From positions 496,001 through 560,000 of the forward strand of contig JASFAU010000003.1 of assembly GCA_039704465.1 (NCBI GenBank): a stretch of DNA of 64,000 nt. Direction: 5' to 3'. The DNA comes from Plasmodiophora brassicae. Its lineage: Eukaryota > Endomyxa > Phytomyxea > Plasmodiophorida > Plasmodiophoridae. Below are positions 54,965 through 64,000 of this stretch, piece after piece. Position 1 is the stretch's first letter. Every line of letters starts with the position of its first letter. The position numbers were made by a program, and so were the translations under genes. Below the pieces are notes generated by a model. That model was not told where the DNA came from, did not search any database, and was given only the letters and a program-made list of their open reading frames with translations.

Positions 54965-55379
54965 TCATCCCCCGCCAAAAAGGGATGTGGGGGTGGAAGG
55001 TGCGCGTGATGAGCGGCTTGATGAGGTTGCGGGTCAAGTGAATCTTGATGGTGCGCGTGATGTGCGGCTTGATGTGATTGGGCTGGCTCGCAACTTGAGA
55101 ACTGTGCGATCTGGCTGGAGACGCGGCTCATATTTGTTTCGGACTCGCAGAATCTGTGACAGGGTTCTGGAGTTGCGGGTGAGAGAAGTGTCGGGAGCTG
55201 CTTCGGACCTGGATGTTGACACGTTCAGTGTCGGAGATGGCACACTTCTGGGCCATTGTTGAGTGTAAATTTGCTTGTCCGCGCTTGGGCGGCGATATCA
55301 ATGCCGTGGACGTCAAGAAAACGAGTGGATGTGCATTCGTGGCGGTGATGCCGCTAGGTCTGTTCGATGGCAGTCGGTG

Positions 55380-55825
55380 ATGTCGTTACCGTGGGCGATG
55401 CCGATGACGTTGCCATATACGCTGGGACGTTCAGTGCCGGAGTGGCACATTCCTGGGCTGAGACTGATTGATGCGGATGATGTGGGTGGCGAGGAGCCGG
55501 TTGAAGTCGTTGAGTGGAGGTCGATGAGACCGATTGATACAGATGATGAGGGTGGCGTGGAGCCGGTAGGACCGTCGGTGATGTCGTTACCATGGACGAT
55601 GGCGATATCGTTGCCATATACGTTGGGATGTTCAGCGCCGGAGACGGCTGAGACCGATTGATGCGGATGATGAGGGTGGCGTGGAGCCGGTAGGACCGTC
55701 GGTGATGTCGTTACCGAGGACGATGGCGATGTCGTTGCCATATACGTTGGGATGTTCAGCGCCGGAGACGGCTGAGACCGATTGATGCGGATGATGAGGG
55801 TGGCGCGGAGCCGGTAATGCCGCTG
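55380..55825 (+). repeat. Tandem array of about 123-bp units
   Basis: Three units, each beginning TGATGTCGTTACC and containing CGTTGCCATATACG and TGATGCGGATGATGAGGGTG. The second and third are nearly identical and about 123 bases long; the first carries an insert of about 80 bases. Frames within the units are open on both strands but differ, so coding is doubtful. It lies between the two long direct repeats. Confidence 0.8.
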
Positions 55826-55892
55826 GAGAAGACTTTGTAGAAAACTCTACCCAGGGCAGGAGGGTCGTAAGAGGCGCCGTTGACTAGGGATC

Positions 55893-56285
55893 GTGAACGA
55901 CGTGCATGCAGATGTGGCTGACGGAAGATCTGCGCTTGTAGACAGTTGCGCCTGGAAGTTGAGCAATAGAACTCGTGGAACCTCGGGAGATTCGCGGGCA
56001 AAGGTACCCAGTACGGTGAATGCGGAACGGGGGCGACGGCTGGAATGGTGCCGGTTGTTGTGCCGGAAGAGCGACTTCCATGTGGATGAAAGTCTCCCCG
56101 ATGATGTCGGGTACCGGCCGGTGGATTTGCGTCCGGCGCGGATGGTACGGTCTGAACCGGGGGTCGTGTTGATGACGGCGCTTGACGATATCCTGCATGG
56201 AGTCAGCGGGCGCATGCGGGTATCTAGCGTGTCGTGCATCGCGCTGTTGCTTGTTGGAGAGGCCGTGCTTGTCGGACCTCAATGA
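55893..56285 (+). other. Open frame of 130 residues inside the repeat block, unknown
   Basis: An open frame in the segment between the two long direct repeats (MNDVHADVADGRSAL...). A frame of similar length runs on the opposite strand. No motif recognised; listed because it is the only sizeable frame in the possible internal region of this element. Confidence 0.25.
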
Positions 56286-56355
56286 TCGCGCGGAAGAGGA
56301 TATGGTTAGGAGCCCTTTTCTCCACCTTCGTGTCGGTTGGTTCATCGCAAAAAAA

Positions 56356-56540
56356 TGTGGAGAACTACCTGACAACGCTGGTGCACGACAGTGTGCGATG
56401 ACTACCGATCACGCGGTGTATCGAGTAGACATGAGAATGCTGACTGAGGACCAGGGCGCGGCTGGTGAAGGCCTTGGTCTCGGAACTAGATGCCGGAAGG
56501 TGAGTGGCGTGAGTCATTGTGGTGGAGATGACTCATGACA
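56356..56540 (+). repeat. Long direct repeat, right copy
   Basis: Partner of 54757-54964, shorter by an internal deletion of about 23 bases. Together they flank 1.4 kb and could be terminal repeats of a small non-autonomous element or simply a duplication. Confidence 0.88.
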
Positions 56541-57812
56541 CGGCTACCTCATCCATCGCAAATGGTCAAATCCGACATGCGCTGTGACATTTTTGAAACG
56601 CGATGACCGCGACGTGTGGCGTCTACTCCAAGGCATTCCCGGCACAGAAGAAGCTTACTCGACATCTCAAGACGCGTGAATATGTTCAGGATGCCCTGAC
56701 CTACCAGCTCTGTATGAGAATGCTGAAAGATGACACAGCAAACGACGGCACGTCGAACGGGCTCACCCACTTCTCACGGAATGGGTAAGGGAGCGATGTC
56801 TTCACATCACCGGATTCATTGTTGAACGTTCATGTGCCTTCTAAAGATAGGCAGACGTCCTAAGTTGCCCGCTGTCAAGAACCGTTAGATGCCGACGCGG
56901 CACCAGACCTGTATGCGTGCATGATAACGGCGACGACGATGATCATGTTTGCTGCGGCTCAGTTTTATGTTGTCGATGTTCTTACTGTTGTACGAGTACA
57001 TGCCGGCGTTCCCGTGCAACAGTTACGTTCTCTTGGATTCTGGTCATCCATGTGTACATCTTTCGGAGACATCGCATACGCGCTCTGCATCTTCGAACAA
57101 TCAACCATCAATAACGGCGGGGCAGGTGAATTGGATTGTCTCCGTTCCAGCGTTCGGATTCTGAGTGTATGTATACCTGGTACAGGCGGACCCGTACTCC
57201 TGAAGCACTGCAACTGCAAGCCACGTTTGCGGTTATCACAAGCAGATGGAAGAGAGTGTGCGGACTGAGTGCCTCGGCCGGTCGGCCTGACCGCAAAGGA
57301 AAGTGCGGCAAGCCCGCAACTTGCAGGTTTGCCCGCCAAGGCCCGGTCTCAATCTCAGTCTCAACTCTTAACTCTCTCTCTCTCTCTCTCTGCGTGTCGT
57401 TGGAGATTCGACGTCATCGAGTGACTGAGGCGCACGACGACAGCGATCCAAACTTCGTACCATGGCCAATGGGTAGGGGTGGCTAATGAGCCTCCACATT
57501 GTCAAGTACCGATCATGTCTAAATTACAGGGTGCATCAATTGAAAGCTGTTCGTCAGCGTCGTGGAGCCTGTTCCTGACGAGCTGTTTCGGGTGCCAGAG
57601 GCTTCTCATCGGATGATCTGGCACCCTTGCCCGTCGTTTACCGGCAGTGGAATTCTCCAGGAGCATAACAACAAGCTGAATAATCCATTCGATGAAACGA
57701 CCGTTGACAAACGTATTCAATAATGATATCGGGTTGCTGCCGTTGTTTCCCCAATCTCAATAAACACTGCGTCAGACTGTCTAACATGTCCCAGCCTTGT
57801 AAACCCCATATA
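56541..57812. other. Gene-poor stretch with a zinc-finger-like fragment and CT run
   Basis: No complete gene. A 61-residue frame at 56603-56788 contains a C2H2-like relic (SKAFPAQKKLTRHLKTRE) lacking its full zinc ligands. A CT microsatellite lies at about 57372-57391. Other open frames overlap on both strands and cannot be told apart. Confidence 0.5.
57372..57391 (+). repeat. CT dinucleotide run
   Basis: About nine to ten CT units, with no gene nearby. Confidence 0.9.
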
Positions 57813-57930
57813 CAGTACTTAGGGTGGAAACAAATATTTGCATCACTCGGAAGAAACACTTGGATCACTCGGAAGAAATTTTTGCATCAACAGGAAGAAA
57901 TAAGTGGATCAAGCGGAAAAAACATGTGGA
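57813..57930 (+). repeat. Left terminal inverted repeat with 22-bp units
   Basis: After a GGTGGAAACAAATATTT leader, the sequence is a series of 22-base units of the type GCATCACTCGGAAGAAACACTT or GGATCACTCGGAAGAAATTTTT (about four on this side). Confidence 0.88.
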
Positions 57931-57984
57931 TCATGATCCATGTATTATTTCCGTCATGACTGATCATGGGAATAACGTGGGCTT

Positions 57985-59904
57985 TCAGTGAATGGTGACC
58001 CGTGGATCATTCGGAACGCCTTCGGGAGCAGCATCTTCTAATTGCGTTGCATGAACGTGACCGTCGCAGAACTTCTCGATAAATTCCTTCGTCAAGCGCG
58101 AGCAACCGAACACATCGCGCAAATGCTGACAGCCATCTGGAGTAAACTCGTCATAGAACTGCGGCAAGTAACTATTCAGCAGATCCTCGACGTCGAGGGG
58201 GAGGGCTGGGCACGTGCGCGCTTCATCTCCGTGATGCGCCGACTCGTAGAGCTTCTGCGTGAAGACGGGTCGTCGATCCTTACAGTACGCGAGGAACTCC
58301 CTCATATGGTCGTACGTTCGCCGGATATCGTCAACTGATATACGATTCACCTCATCCAGTTAGCATCGCTTCATAGTCGCCTTCCCTATGTGAACCGAGG
58401 ACTCTGTCGCAGAACTGACCCAAATGCGTATCTTGAGCAGCCCGAAGATCTCCTCGCAAGGGTTCAGGAATGGCGAATACTCAGGCAAGAACTGCATCTT
58501 GAAGTGCTTCGAGACACTGTCCCCCTTGAAAAACGTCTCGACGCGCTGGACATGATGAATGCGGGCATTATCGAGAATGAAGAGGCGCGGGCGTGAATTG
58601 TCACATGTCGTCTGCACGTAGTGCTGGACCATGCTCTTGCAAAACTCCAGAAACACGTCGCCGTCAACTGTTGTGTCAATTGTTTCGTACCAGATGAGAC
58701 CAAGGGCCGGCGACAACGCTAGCAGTAGTGATACGTGCTTGCCGGACATAACAGGCTCCTCAGAGAGAGAGACGGGACCCAGCCTCGAACTGACCAGACT
58801 TTCCGGTTTGACACGCGTGTAAGAGGCATCTCATCGAAGTAAACCGCATCGTAGAGTGGATTCGGTCCAAATATTCGACGGTACTCGTCCGACTCCAAAC
58901 GCGAAACGTACTGGAAGCGCATCTCAGTGGTCTCAGTGGCGTTACGTTTGACGTTGAAGGATTTGAAGTCCCCTAGACGGAAGCCGGCTCGATCACGAAG
59001 ATGCTTGCTGAGGGTTCGAGAGGTGACGCGGACGTTGAAAGCCACTTTCAAGAACTTAGCAGCGACGGCAATTGTCGCCCCGATGCAGAGGAACATGAAT
59101 CTGGCAGCCGCATTGATCATCTCATCGGAAAGTTTGTCCGGGCGGCCTCTTCGTTTCCCCGATTCAGCCTAGCTTCGAAACCCCATTGACATGGCGAGAC
59201 ACAGTCGATTGCGAACACCCAACTTCAGCAGCAATGTCGCGCTGAGACTTGGACCCATCAAGAGCGTTGATCATCTCCTCGCTTTCCAAAGAGATGTGCG
59301 GTTTCTTGGGGACAAGCGCCTTTCGGAAATGAACCGGAACAGAGTCGATGTCGACTTCACCCGCTAGCATCTTGACTTGCCACTGGGACAACTCTTGAGC
59401 GAACGCTCGTTCGCGATCCGATATCGACCTGTAACGTTCGATTTTCCTGTTCGCGACCTCGCGAACATGATCAACTGCACACTGGAGCTGCTGTAGTTGT
59501 TGCAATGCACGCTGACGGCTTTTCTCTAGAGCAACTCGTCGTTGTTCATCAAGTCGTCGCTGATTGGCAGCGTGCAGGGTACCGGAAACCGCTGGGGTGA
59601 ACCGGATGTCTGCGACTCGTGGATCACACGCGATGGTCGGATCCAGCCGCGGGATGCTTTCTGGGTTCTTCGCCGGACGGCCGCGCCGAGCTGCAGACGA
59701 TGGATCCTGTAAGCTATCCTCCAAATGTTGGCACTGACAAGTAGGTGTACCTCTCGAGCTACGTTGCTGCGCTGCAGCGTTCGATGCTGAGGTGGCCGCC
59801 TCGTCGTCGCCAGCTAACGTCGGCTCCCGGTGATCCATTAATTTTTGACGGTTGATCCACAGATTTCTTCCGGATGATGCAAACATTTTTTCCGATTGAT
59901 CCAC
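57985..59904 (-). pseudogene. Tc1/mariner-type transposase, broken
   Basis: Three stretches of one protein: 59164-59904 (N-terminus, basic region and helix-turn-helix SKSQRDIAAEVGCSQSTVSRHV), 58719-59160 (with RRGRPDKLSDEMINAAARF and the first catalytic aspartate in AVYFDEMPL), and 57985-58750 (second aspartate in FILDNARIHH and the glutamate in EYSPFLNPCEEIFGLLK, giving a DDE triad). Breaks: a frame change near 59162, another near 58790, and an in-frame stop (TAA) near 58361. The first N-terminal residues are read from the inverted-repeat region itself, so the true start may be near the ATG at 59835. All three catalytic residues survive, so the loss of function comes from the breaks. Confidence 0.85.
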
Positions 59905-59994
59905 TTATTTCTTCCTGTTGATGCAAAACTTTCTTCCGAGTGATCCAAGTGTTTCTTCCGAGTGATGCAAATATTTGTTTCCACCGTAAGTAGT
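59878..59994 (-). repeat. Right terminal inverted repeat with 22-bp units
   Basis: Inverse of the left repeat with few differences. The 22-base units continue inward for at least two more copies than on the left, to about 59830. Confidence 0.88.
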
Positions 59995-60569
59995 TATAAC
60001 TTATTCGTACTCCCTCCGTTTCACAAAAAGACCGTGATTCTGGATTTTGCACTGTTTCAAAAAGAGGCTATGATTGTGGTTCATGGCTTGCCAGCGCCCG
60101 TCCAAGCTAGGAATGATTGGTGCCGAGAGGCTATCATAATAAATGCAGATCGCTGTGTACATTAACGAAGCCGAGTGCTGTCATGTGCTCTCATTATCAT
60201 TCGTGAATGGTCTTCGGGCGAATTCGCTATATTCAGTGGCGTCAAGGCACGCCATCACATCAGGGAGCTTGCCTTTAAGGCGGAGCTTGGACTTGCCAAT
60301 ATTCGGCGCCTTGTATCGGTTCGAGCCAGGTACCCGCGTTGTTTCAATCATCGACATCTGCAGTGACAGGAAATGTTGGTCAGAGTCTTGCAGTCGAGGC
60401 TCCAGAACGCGTAACAATCGACAAGTGCAGTGACAGGAAATTAATGTCGGTCTGAGTCTCGCAGACGAGGCTCCAGAATGACGCTTCGTCGCGGGAATAT
60501 CTGTGATTGTTTCTCGTTCGACGGCGACCCTTTTCCGTCCAGCACGCCCTCTTTTCACTGTCGGAAGTC
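59995..60569. other. Non-coding stretch with MITE-like end and short tandem duplication
   Basis: TACTCCCTCCGTTTCACAAA at about 60010 resembles the end of Stowaway-type elements, with a second degenerate copy (TGTTTCAAAAAGAGG) about 40 bases on. Near 60361-60480 a segment of about 65 bases with GTGACAGGAAAT and GAGGCTCCAGAA is tandemly duplicated. No gene supported. Confidence 0.5.
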
Positions 60570-61880
60570 TAGGGGTCGGCGCGGTTTGGTTTCGAACCAG
60601 AAACAGTGAACCAAACCGAAACTGCTGCGTTGTTTTGGTTCCAGGTGGACCCAATTAGTTTGGTTTCGTTTGGTATAGTTCGAGGTCCGCCCAAACCGGT
60701 TCAAACCGGCTTGCCTCTGGTGAAACCGGTTTGAACCGTGGTTCGCACCGAGTGGCTATATATGGCGGATGCGCTAGTAATACAGGAATCCCGAGCCGCG
60801 AACGCACTGTCCGGCGTCTCCCCAGTAGGGGTCGGCGCGGTTTGGTTTGGTTTGGTTTGATTTTTTGAGGGCCAAACCGAACTAAACCAAACCGAACTAA
60901 ACCAAACCGAACTATATCTAAGAGCTAGAAACCGGAACCAAACCGAACCGGGCCTCCGAAACCGAAACCAAACCAACAAACCGTGGTTTAGATGAATCAC
61001 AACCGTGTGTGGCGTAAAGTCCCTAATCCAACTCCTTCAGAAGAAGGTCGACGACATCGTCATTGTCGGCGAGGTCACGTTGCTGATTGGCATCCAGCTG
61101 AGGGGAATAAACTCGACACCAGTCTCAGACGATGACGACAAATCGCGGTCGGGCATGACAGACACGAGAACAGGAACTCCTACGCTCCCAATCTGCTTCG
61201 AACGCGATACGGGCGGCGCTGGGGCCACTGTGCAGACGCCGAACAGGGCGGTCGCGGCTCGAGATTCCTGTATTACTAGGGCATCCGCCATATATAGCCA
61301 CTCGGTGCGAACCACGGTTCAAACAGGTTCCACCGGAAGCAAACCGGTTTGAACCGGTTTGGGCGGACCTCGAACTAAACCAAACCAAACCAAACTAATT
61401 GGGTCCACCTGGAACCAAAACCGCGCAGTTTCGGTTTGGTTCACGGTTTCTGGTTCGAAACCAAACCGCGCCGACCCCTACTCCCCGGCGCCACCCGTAT
61501 CGCGTTCGAAGCAGATTGGGAGCGTAGGAGGTCATACCTGGTCATCGCCTAGATGGAGCAAGCATCAGCGACCACGATTTGTTGTCATCGTCTGAGACTG
61601 GTGTCGAGTTTATTCCCCCTCAGCTGGATGCCAATCAGCAACGTGACCTCGCCGACAATGACGATGTCGTCGACCTTCTTCTGAAGGAGTTGGATTAGGG
61701 ACTTTACGCCACACACTGTTGTGATTCATCTAAACCACGGTTTGTTGGTTTGGTTTCGGTTTCGGAGGCCCGGTTCGGTTTGGTTCCGGTTTCGAGCTCT
61801 TAGATATAGTTCAGTTTGGTTTAGTTTGGTTTGGCCTTCAAAAAACCAAACCAAACCAAACCAAACCGCGCCGACCACTA
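60570..61880. mobile_element. Nested inverted-repeat elements with hAT-like ends
   Basis: Four copies of the end sequence AGGGGTCGGCGCGGTTTGGT or its inverse (60571, 60828, about 61487, about 61880) and long complementary arms: 60570-60826 pairs with 61235-61488, and 60827-61150 pairs with 61567-61880. A third inverted pair of about 45 bases (61183-61230 with 61490-61545) lies between. The GGTTTGGTTCGGTTT runs at the ends are typical of non-autonomous hAT elements in many eukaryotes. No transposase is inside. Target duplications of 8 bp were looked for but not seen clearly. Confidence 0.75.
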
Positions 61881-61884
61881 GACG

Positions 61885-62095
61885 GGACCATCGATAGGCC
61901 TTTCATAGGACAGATTTTCGAGTGCGCGCTTCCAAATGACACTGATCGTCTCCGATCGCACATTAAACTTCCTTGGGACGGTCTGGGAGGTGCCGTAGAG
62001 AAGCGTTTCAGGAATTGCTGTGTACCTTTTGCAAGTCATCAGGGACTCCACTGCCATCCGTCGTTGGTCATCAGTGAGGTTGGGCTTTCTTCACA
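61885..62095 (-). pseudogene. Mariner-type (plant-MLE-like) transposase N-terminal fragment
   Basis: Reads NLTDDQRRMAVESLMTCKRY and then FNVRSETISVIWKRALENL, a helix-turn-helix pattern (LT-x-QRR...V-x-x-F-x-V-x-x-x-T-x-x-x-IWKRA) typical of the N-terminus of mariner-like transposases in plants and oomycetes. The frame stops where the hAT-like inverted repeat begins at 61880, so the rest of the gene is missing or displaced. Frames upstream (62091-62390) do not match a transposase. Confidence 0.6.
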
Positions 62096-62772
62096 GGTTC
62101 TCGCTCAAAGACGCATCTGCGTGGCAACCACCGAGGTCAGTGTGTGCATCTGTTCCAGGGACAGGGAGAATCGCTTTACGGGGCTGGCTATCATGAAGAT
62201 CATGATCATTGGCTCCGCTGTGAACTTGTTCGCCCATCGTAGCTACCAGCAGTCGCTCTTTGCAGCAAACGAGAAACAATTGGGCCCAGATTTTGGACGA
62301 CGTAGAGCACCCACAAAATTTAGAATTGCGCTCCTGTATTGCTCTTCTCAACGTCTTACAGTGATTACCGTAATTAGTCTGTATGCGCAATTAGTGTTAG
62401 TTCATAATTAGTGTGATACACACTATTCAGGGTCAGGTGCTCTTGGCACACCTCAGTATATATAGTACAACATTGGTAAATACACGCGAAATGTACCATG
62501 AAAATTCAAATTTCATTATGTAAGTACATTAAGGAACGACCTTCGTCGTCGATCATCCACTTCACGACCCTGATTCTTGACTGCTGGGTACACACAGGCA
62601 GCATATCGGCTACAGCGGGGATACAATTTTGCGAAGGAGCTACAAATCGGCTACATCAGTGGACACATTGGTGATACATTCTTCCGCCTGCCCACGGACT
62701 GCGCTGATGGGGATACAAATGTGCTACAAGCCTTCAGCACCGCGCTTGGACGTACAACCAAACATCGTTTAC
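62096..62772. other. Non-coding stretch, nothing recognised
   Basis: AT-rich by the standard of this window. Open frames on both strands (for example 62064-62411) show no known motif. Confidence 0.4.
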
Positions 62773-64000
62773 TTATCCACTCGTAGACCATGCAACGGAC
62801 GACGCCACAATCGCATTGGCCCTCGGCAGCACACAGACAAAGCTGGCGCGCATGTTCGACCCACTGTGCGAGATCATCTCTGGAATTTTCGTGGGCACCA
62901 AGACGACGTTCGCCGGAACCGACTGGTTGATCGGAAAGAACGGCGACAGTTCACGTCCGGACGCCAACCCATCCCCGGTAATATATCGTGGCAGCTTTAA
63001 CTCGACGCGCCGATTCCCAATTCGCAGTTTCTTGGGGACGTACATCCTCCACCAACTGTGCAAATGACCGGATTCAAATGCAGACACTTGGGTAACAGCA
63101 GTTTCTCCCAATTACCGTTGACAGATGAACACGTTGAACGGCGGGCCGCCAGGGAATTCGAACTGACCAATCGCTTCGATCTGGCCGGTGTAATGTTCAT
63201 CTCCTGATATCGTGTAGACCAGGTCATTCTGGCTCCTTGGAAACGTGCGATCCAGCTGCGTCGTCCTCCATAGCACATTGCCTAAAGCAAAGTAAGGACA
63301 ACTTTGCGCAAGGCGCTGATGCAGCGGGTTCGTACCATAATACGCCCGGTGATACACTTTGACTTTCGTGGGAAGCAACCGCCGACCGAAGTTGGTTAAA
63401 CACCACTCGTCAAACGCGTCGACGTCGCGGAACATGTCAACGTACTCGCGTACAGAGTGACCGACGTCGTGCGCAAACTGATGACATGCATCACGGTACT
63501 CGTCGAAGTATGGATGTGCATGGGCAGTGCACCATTCCTGACTGCCGTACATATGGCGGTGCAGCCAAGCCCGATCGTGTCTCGACAGTAGCAGGTCGCT
63601 GCCGGGTTGGTCCACAGTTAACGCCAACACGAGCCCGTTCTGACCCTGCTCGTCGACCTCTTCTGCATCTCCGAACGTAAACCGGTTTCCGGTATGCGTT
63701 GGGAAACAATCGGCATAGTCAGCCCTGACAAAGTGCTCGGTAAATAACTCAATGATGACAATAACCTGGTGCTGTTCTCTTACCGGTTCCTCGCTGTCGC
63801 CGACATCACCTGGAACGCTTGTACGATGTTACGTGCGAACCCGATCGTCGCGGATAACGCGCGTTTCATGTAGAGCATCCATCGCTCCACGTAGTAATTC
63901 CAGACAAATCCCTTGATTGGGCCGAATTGTTTAACGATATCAGGGATGTGCATTATGGAATGGGCCTGCGACCAGCCGTCAACACAATCAAAGCACTCGT
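62773..64000 (-). CDS. DUF4218-type transposase-associated protein (CACTA-like), 5' end outside window
   Basis: The minus-strand frame enters at the window edge with HIPDIVKQFGPIKGFVWNYY and VERWMLYMKRAL, the core of the DUF4218 domain found in En/Spm (CACTA) transposase proteins of plants and oomycetes. Introns at about 63725-63780 and 63061-63116 (GTAATTGGG to CACAG, 56 bases) link it to further exons: 63117-63720 (including HPYFDEYRDACHQFAHDVGHS and YHRAYYGTNPLHQRLAQSCPYF) and 62773-63060 (WWRMYVPKKLRIGNRRVELK), ending at a TAA at 62773. The parts keep frame, so this copy may be intact up to the window edge. The catalytic domain would lie beyond 64000. Confidence 0.72.

Larger units (their letters stand above)
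57813..59994 (-). mobile_element. Decayed Tc1/mariner (IS630)-type DNA transposon
   Basis: Bounded by long inverted repeats (57813-57930 and about 59878-59994) and by TA on both sides, the target of this superfamily. Inside, on the minus strand, lies a single broken transposase gene. The outermost bases (CAGTACTTAGGG on the left; the right end differs by a base or two) suit Tc1/mariner. The element is 2.2 kb. Confidence 0.85.

Noticed and set aside
55313..55741. Ser/Pro/His-rich minus-strand frame over the tandem array
   Set aside because: Built only from translated repeat units; unit length (about 123) is a multiple of three, which keeps frames open by chance on both strands.
56603..56788. 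C2H2 zinc-finger protein
   Set aside because: Only one finger-like segment with incomplete zinc ligands and no extended gene around it.
60181..60654. 157-residue minus-strand frame
   Set aside because: It crosses the tandem duplication and the start of the foldback element, so the frame is composite.
1..64000. tRNA, rRNA and CRISPR arrays
   Set aside because: No cloverleaf with a TTCRA-type T-loop or rRNA-like stretch was found by eye, and no spaced identical repeats of CRISPR type. Spliced eukaryotic genes make CRISPR or operons unlikely. A covariance-model search would be needed to exclude a tRNA.

Overview
This is eukaryotic nuclear DNA. Almost every recognisable protein is split by short GT-AG introns of roughly 50 to 70 bases, genes sit close together on both strands, and GC content is high outside the mobile-element regions. 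The gene set (a flagellar central-pair protein of the PF20/SPAG16 family, PTEN, arginyltransferase, a proteasome activator PA200, a polycystin-like receptor, a CYP74-like P450, and a Ty3/Gypsy element of the type common in oomycetes and relatives) points to a flagellate-stage protist. A plasmodiophorid or another member of the SAR lineage is my best guess from composition and gene style. I cannot prove the organism from the sequence.

Layout. 0-8.4 kb holds housekeeping genes: a Ctf4/WDHD1 replication factor cut by the window edge, arginyl-tRNA-protein transferase (ATE1), a mitochondrial carrier and a TRAIP-like RING coiled-coil protein. 8.5-23.2 kb is an accessory island. It carries five members of one family with a signal peptide, an ankyrin-like middle and a C-terminal RING-H2 domain: two intact RING-H2 genes or near equivalents on each side, one degenerate copy, and one copy split by a 5.3-kb LTR retrotransposon. 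The element has identical 197-bp LTRs and a 5-bp target duplication, and the reading frame of the host gene is continuous across the insertion once the element and one duplication copy are set aside. An FSP1/AIFM2-like oxidoreductase lies inside this island. 23.5-54.3 kb is again gene-dense: PTEN, a large coiled-coil zinc protein, small hypothetical genes, a RimK-type ATP-grasp ligase, a polycystin-1-like membrane protein, a P450, an R3H-SUZ RNA-binding protein, a GT23 fucosyltransferase, exosome subunit CSL4, PA200/Blm10, a small unknown protein, PF20/SPAG16 and a strongly degenerate kinesin.

54.3-64 kb is a graveyard of mobile elements: a 70-bp perfect palindrome, a pair of 185-208 bp direct repeats around a tandem array, a decayed Tc1/mariner-type element whose inverted termini are built from 22-bp units, a nested set of long inverted repeats with hAT-like ends, a mariner-type transposase fragment and, at the edge, part of a CACTA-like (DUF4218-type) transposase gene.

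The most notable result is the tandemly expanded family of putatively secreted RING ligases with one member caught in the act of being disrupted by a transposon, and another that has lost a zinc-binding histidine. Exon limits are given only where the reading frame and splice sites agree; other boundaries are approximate.
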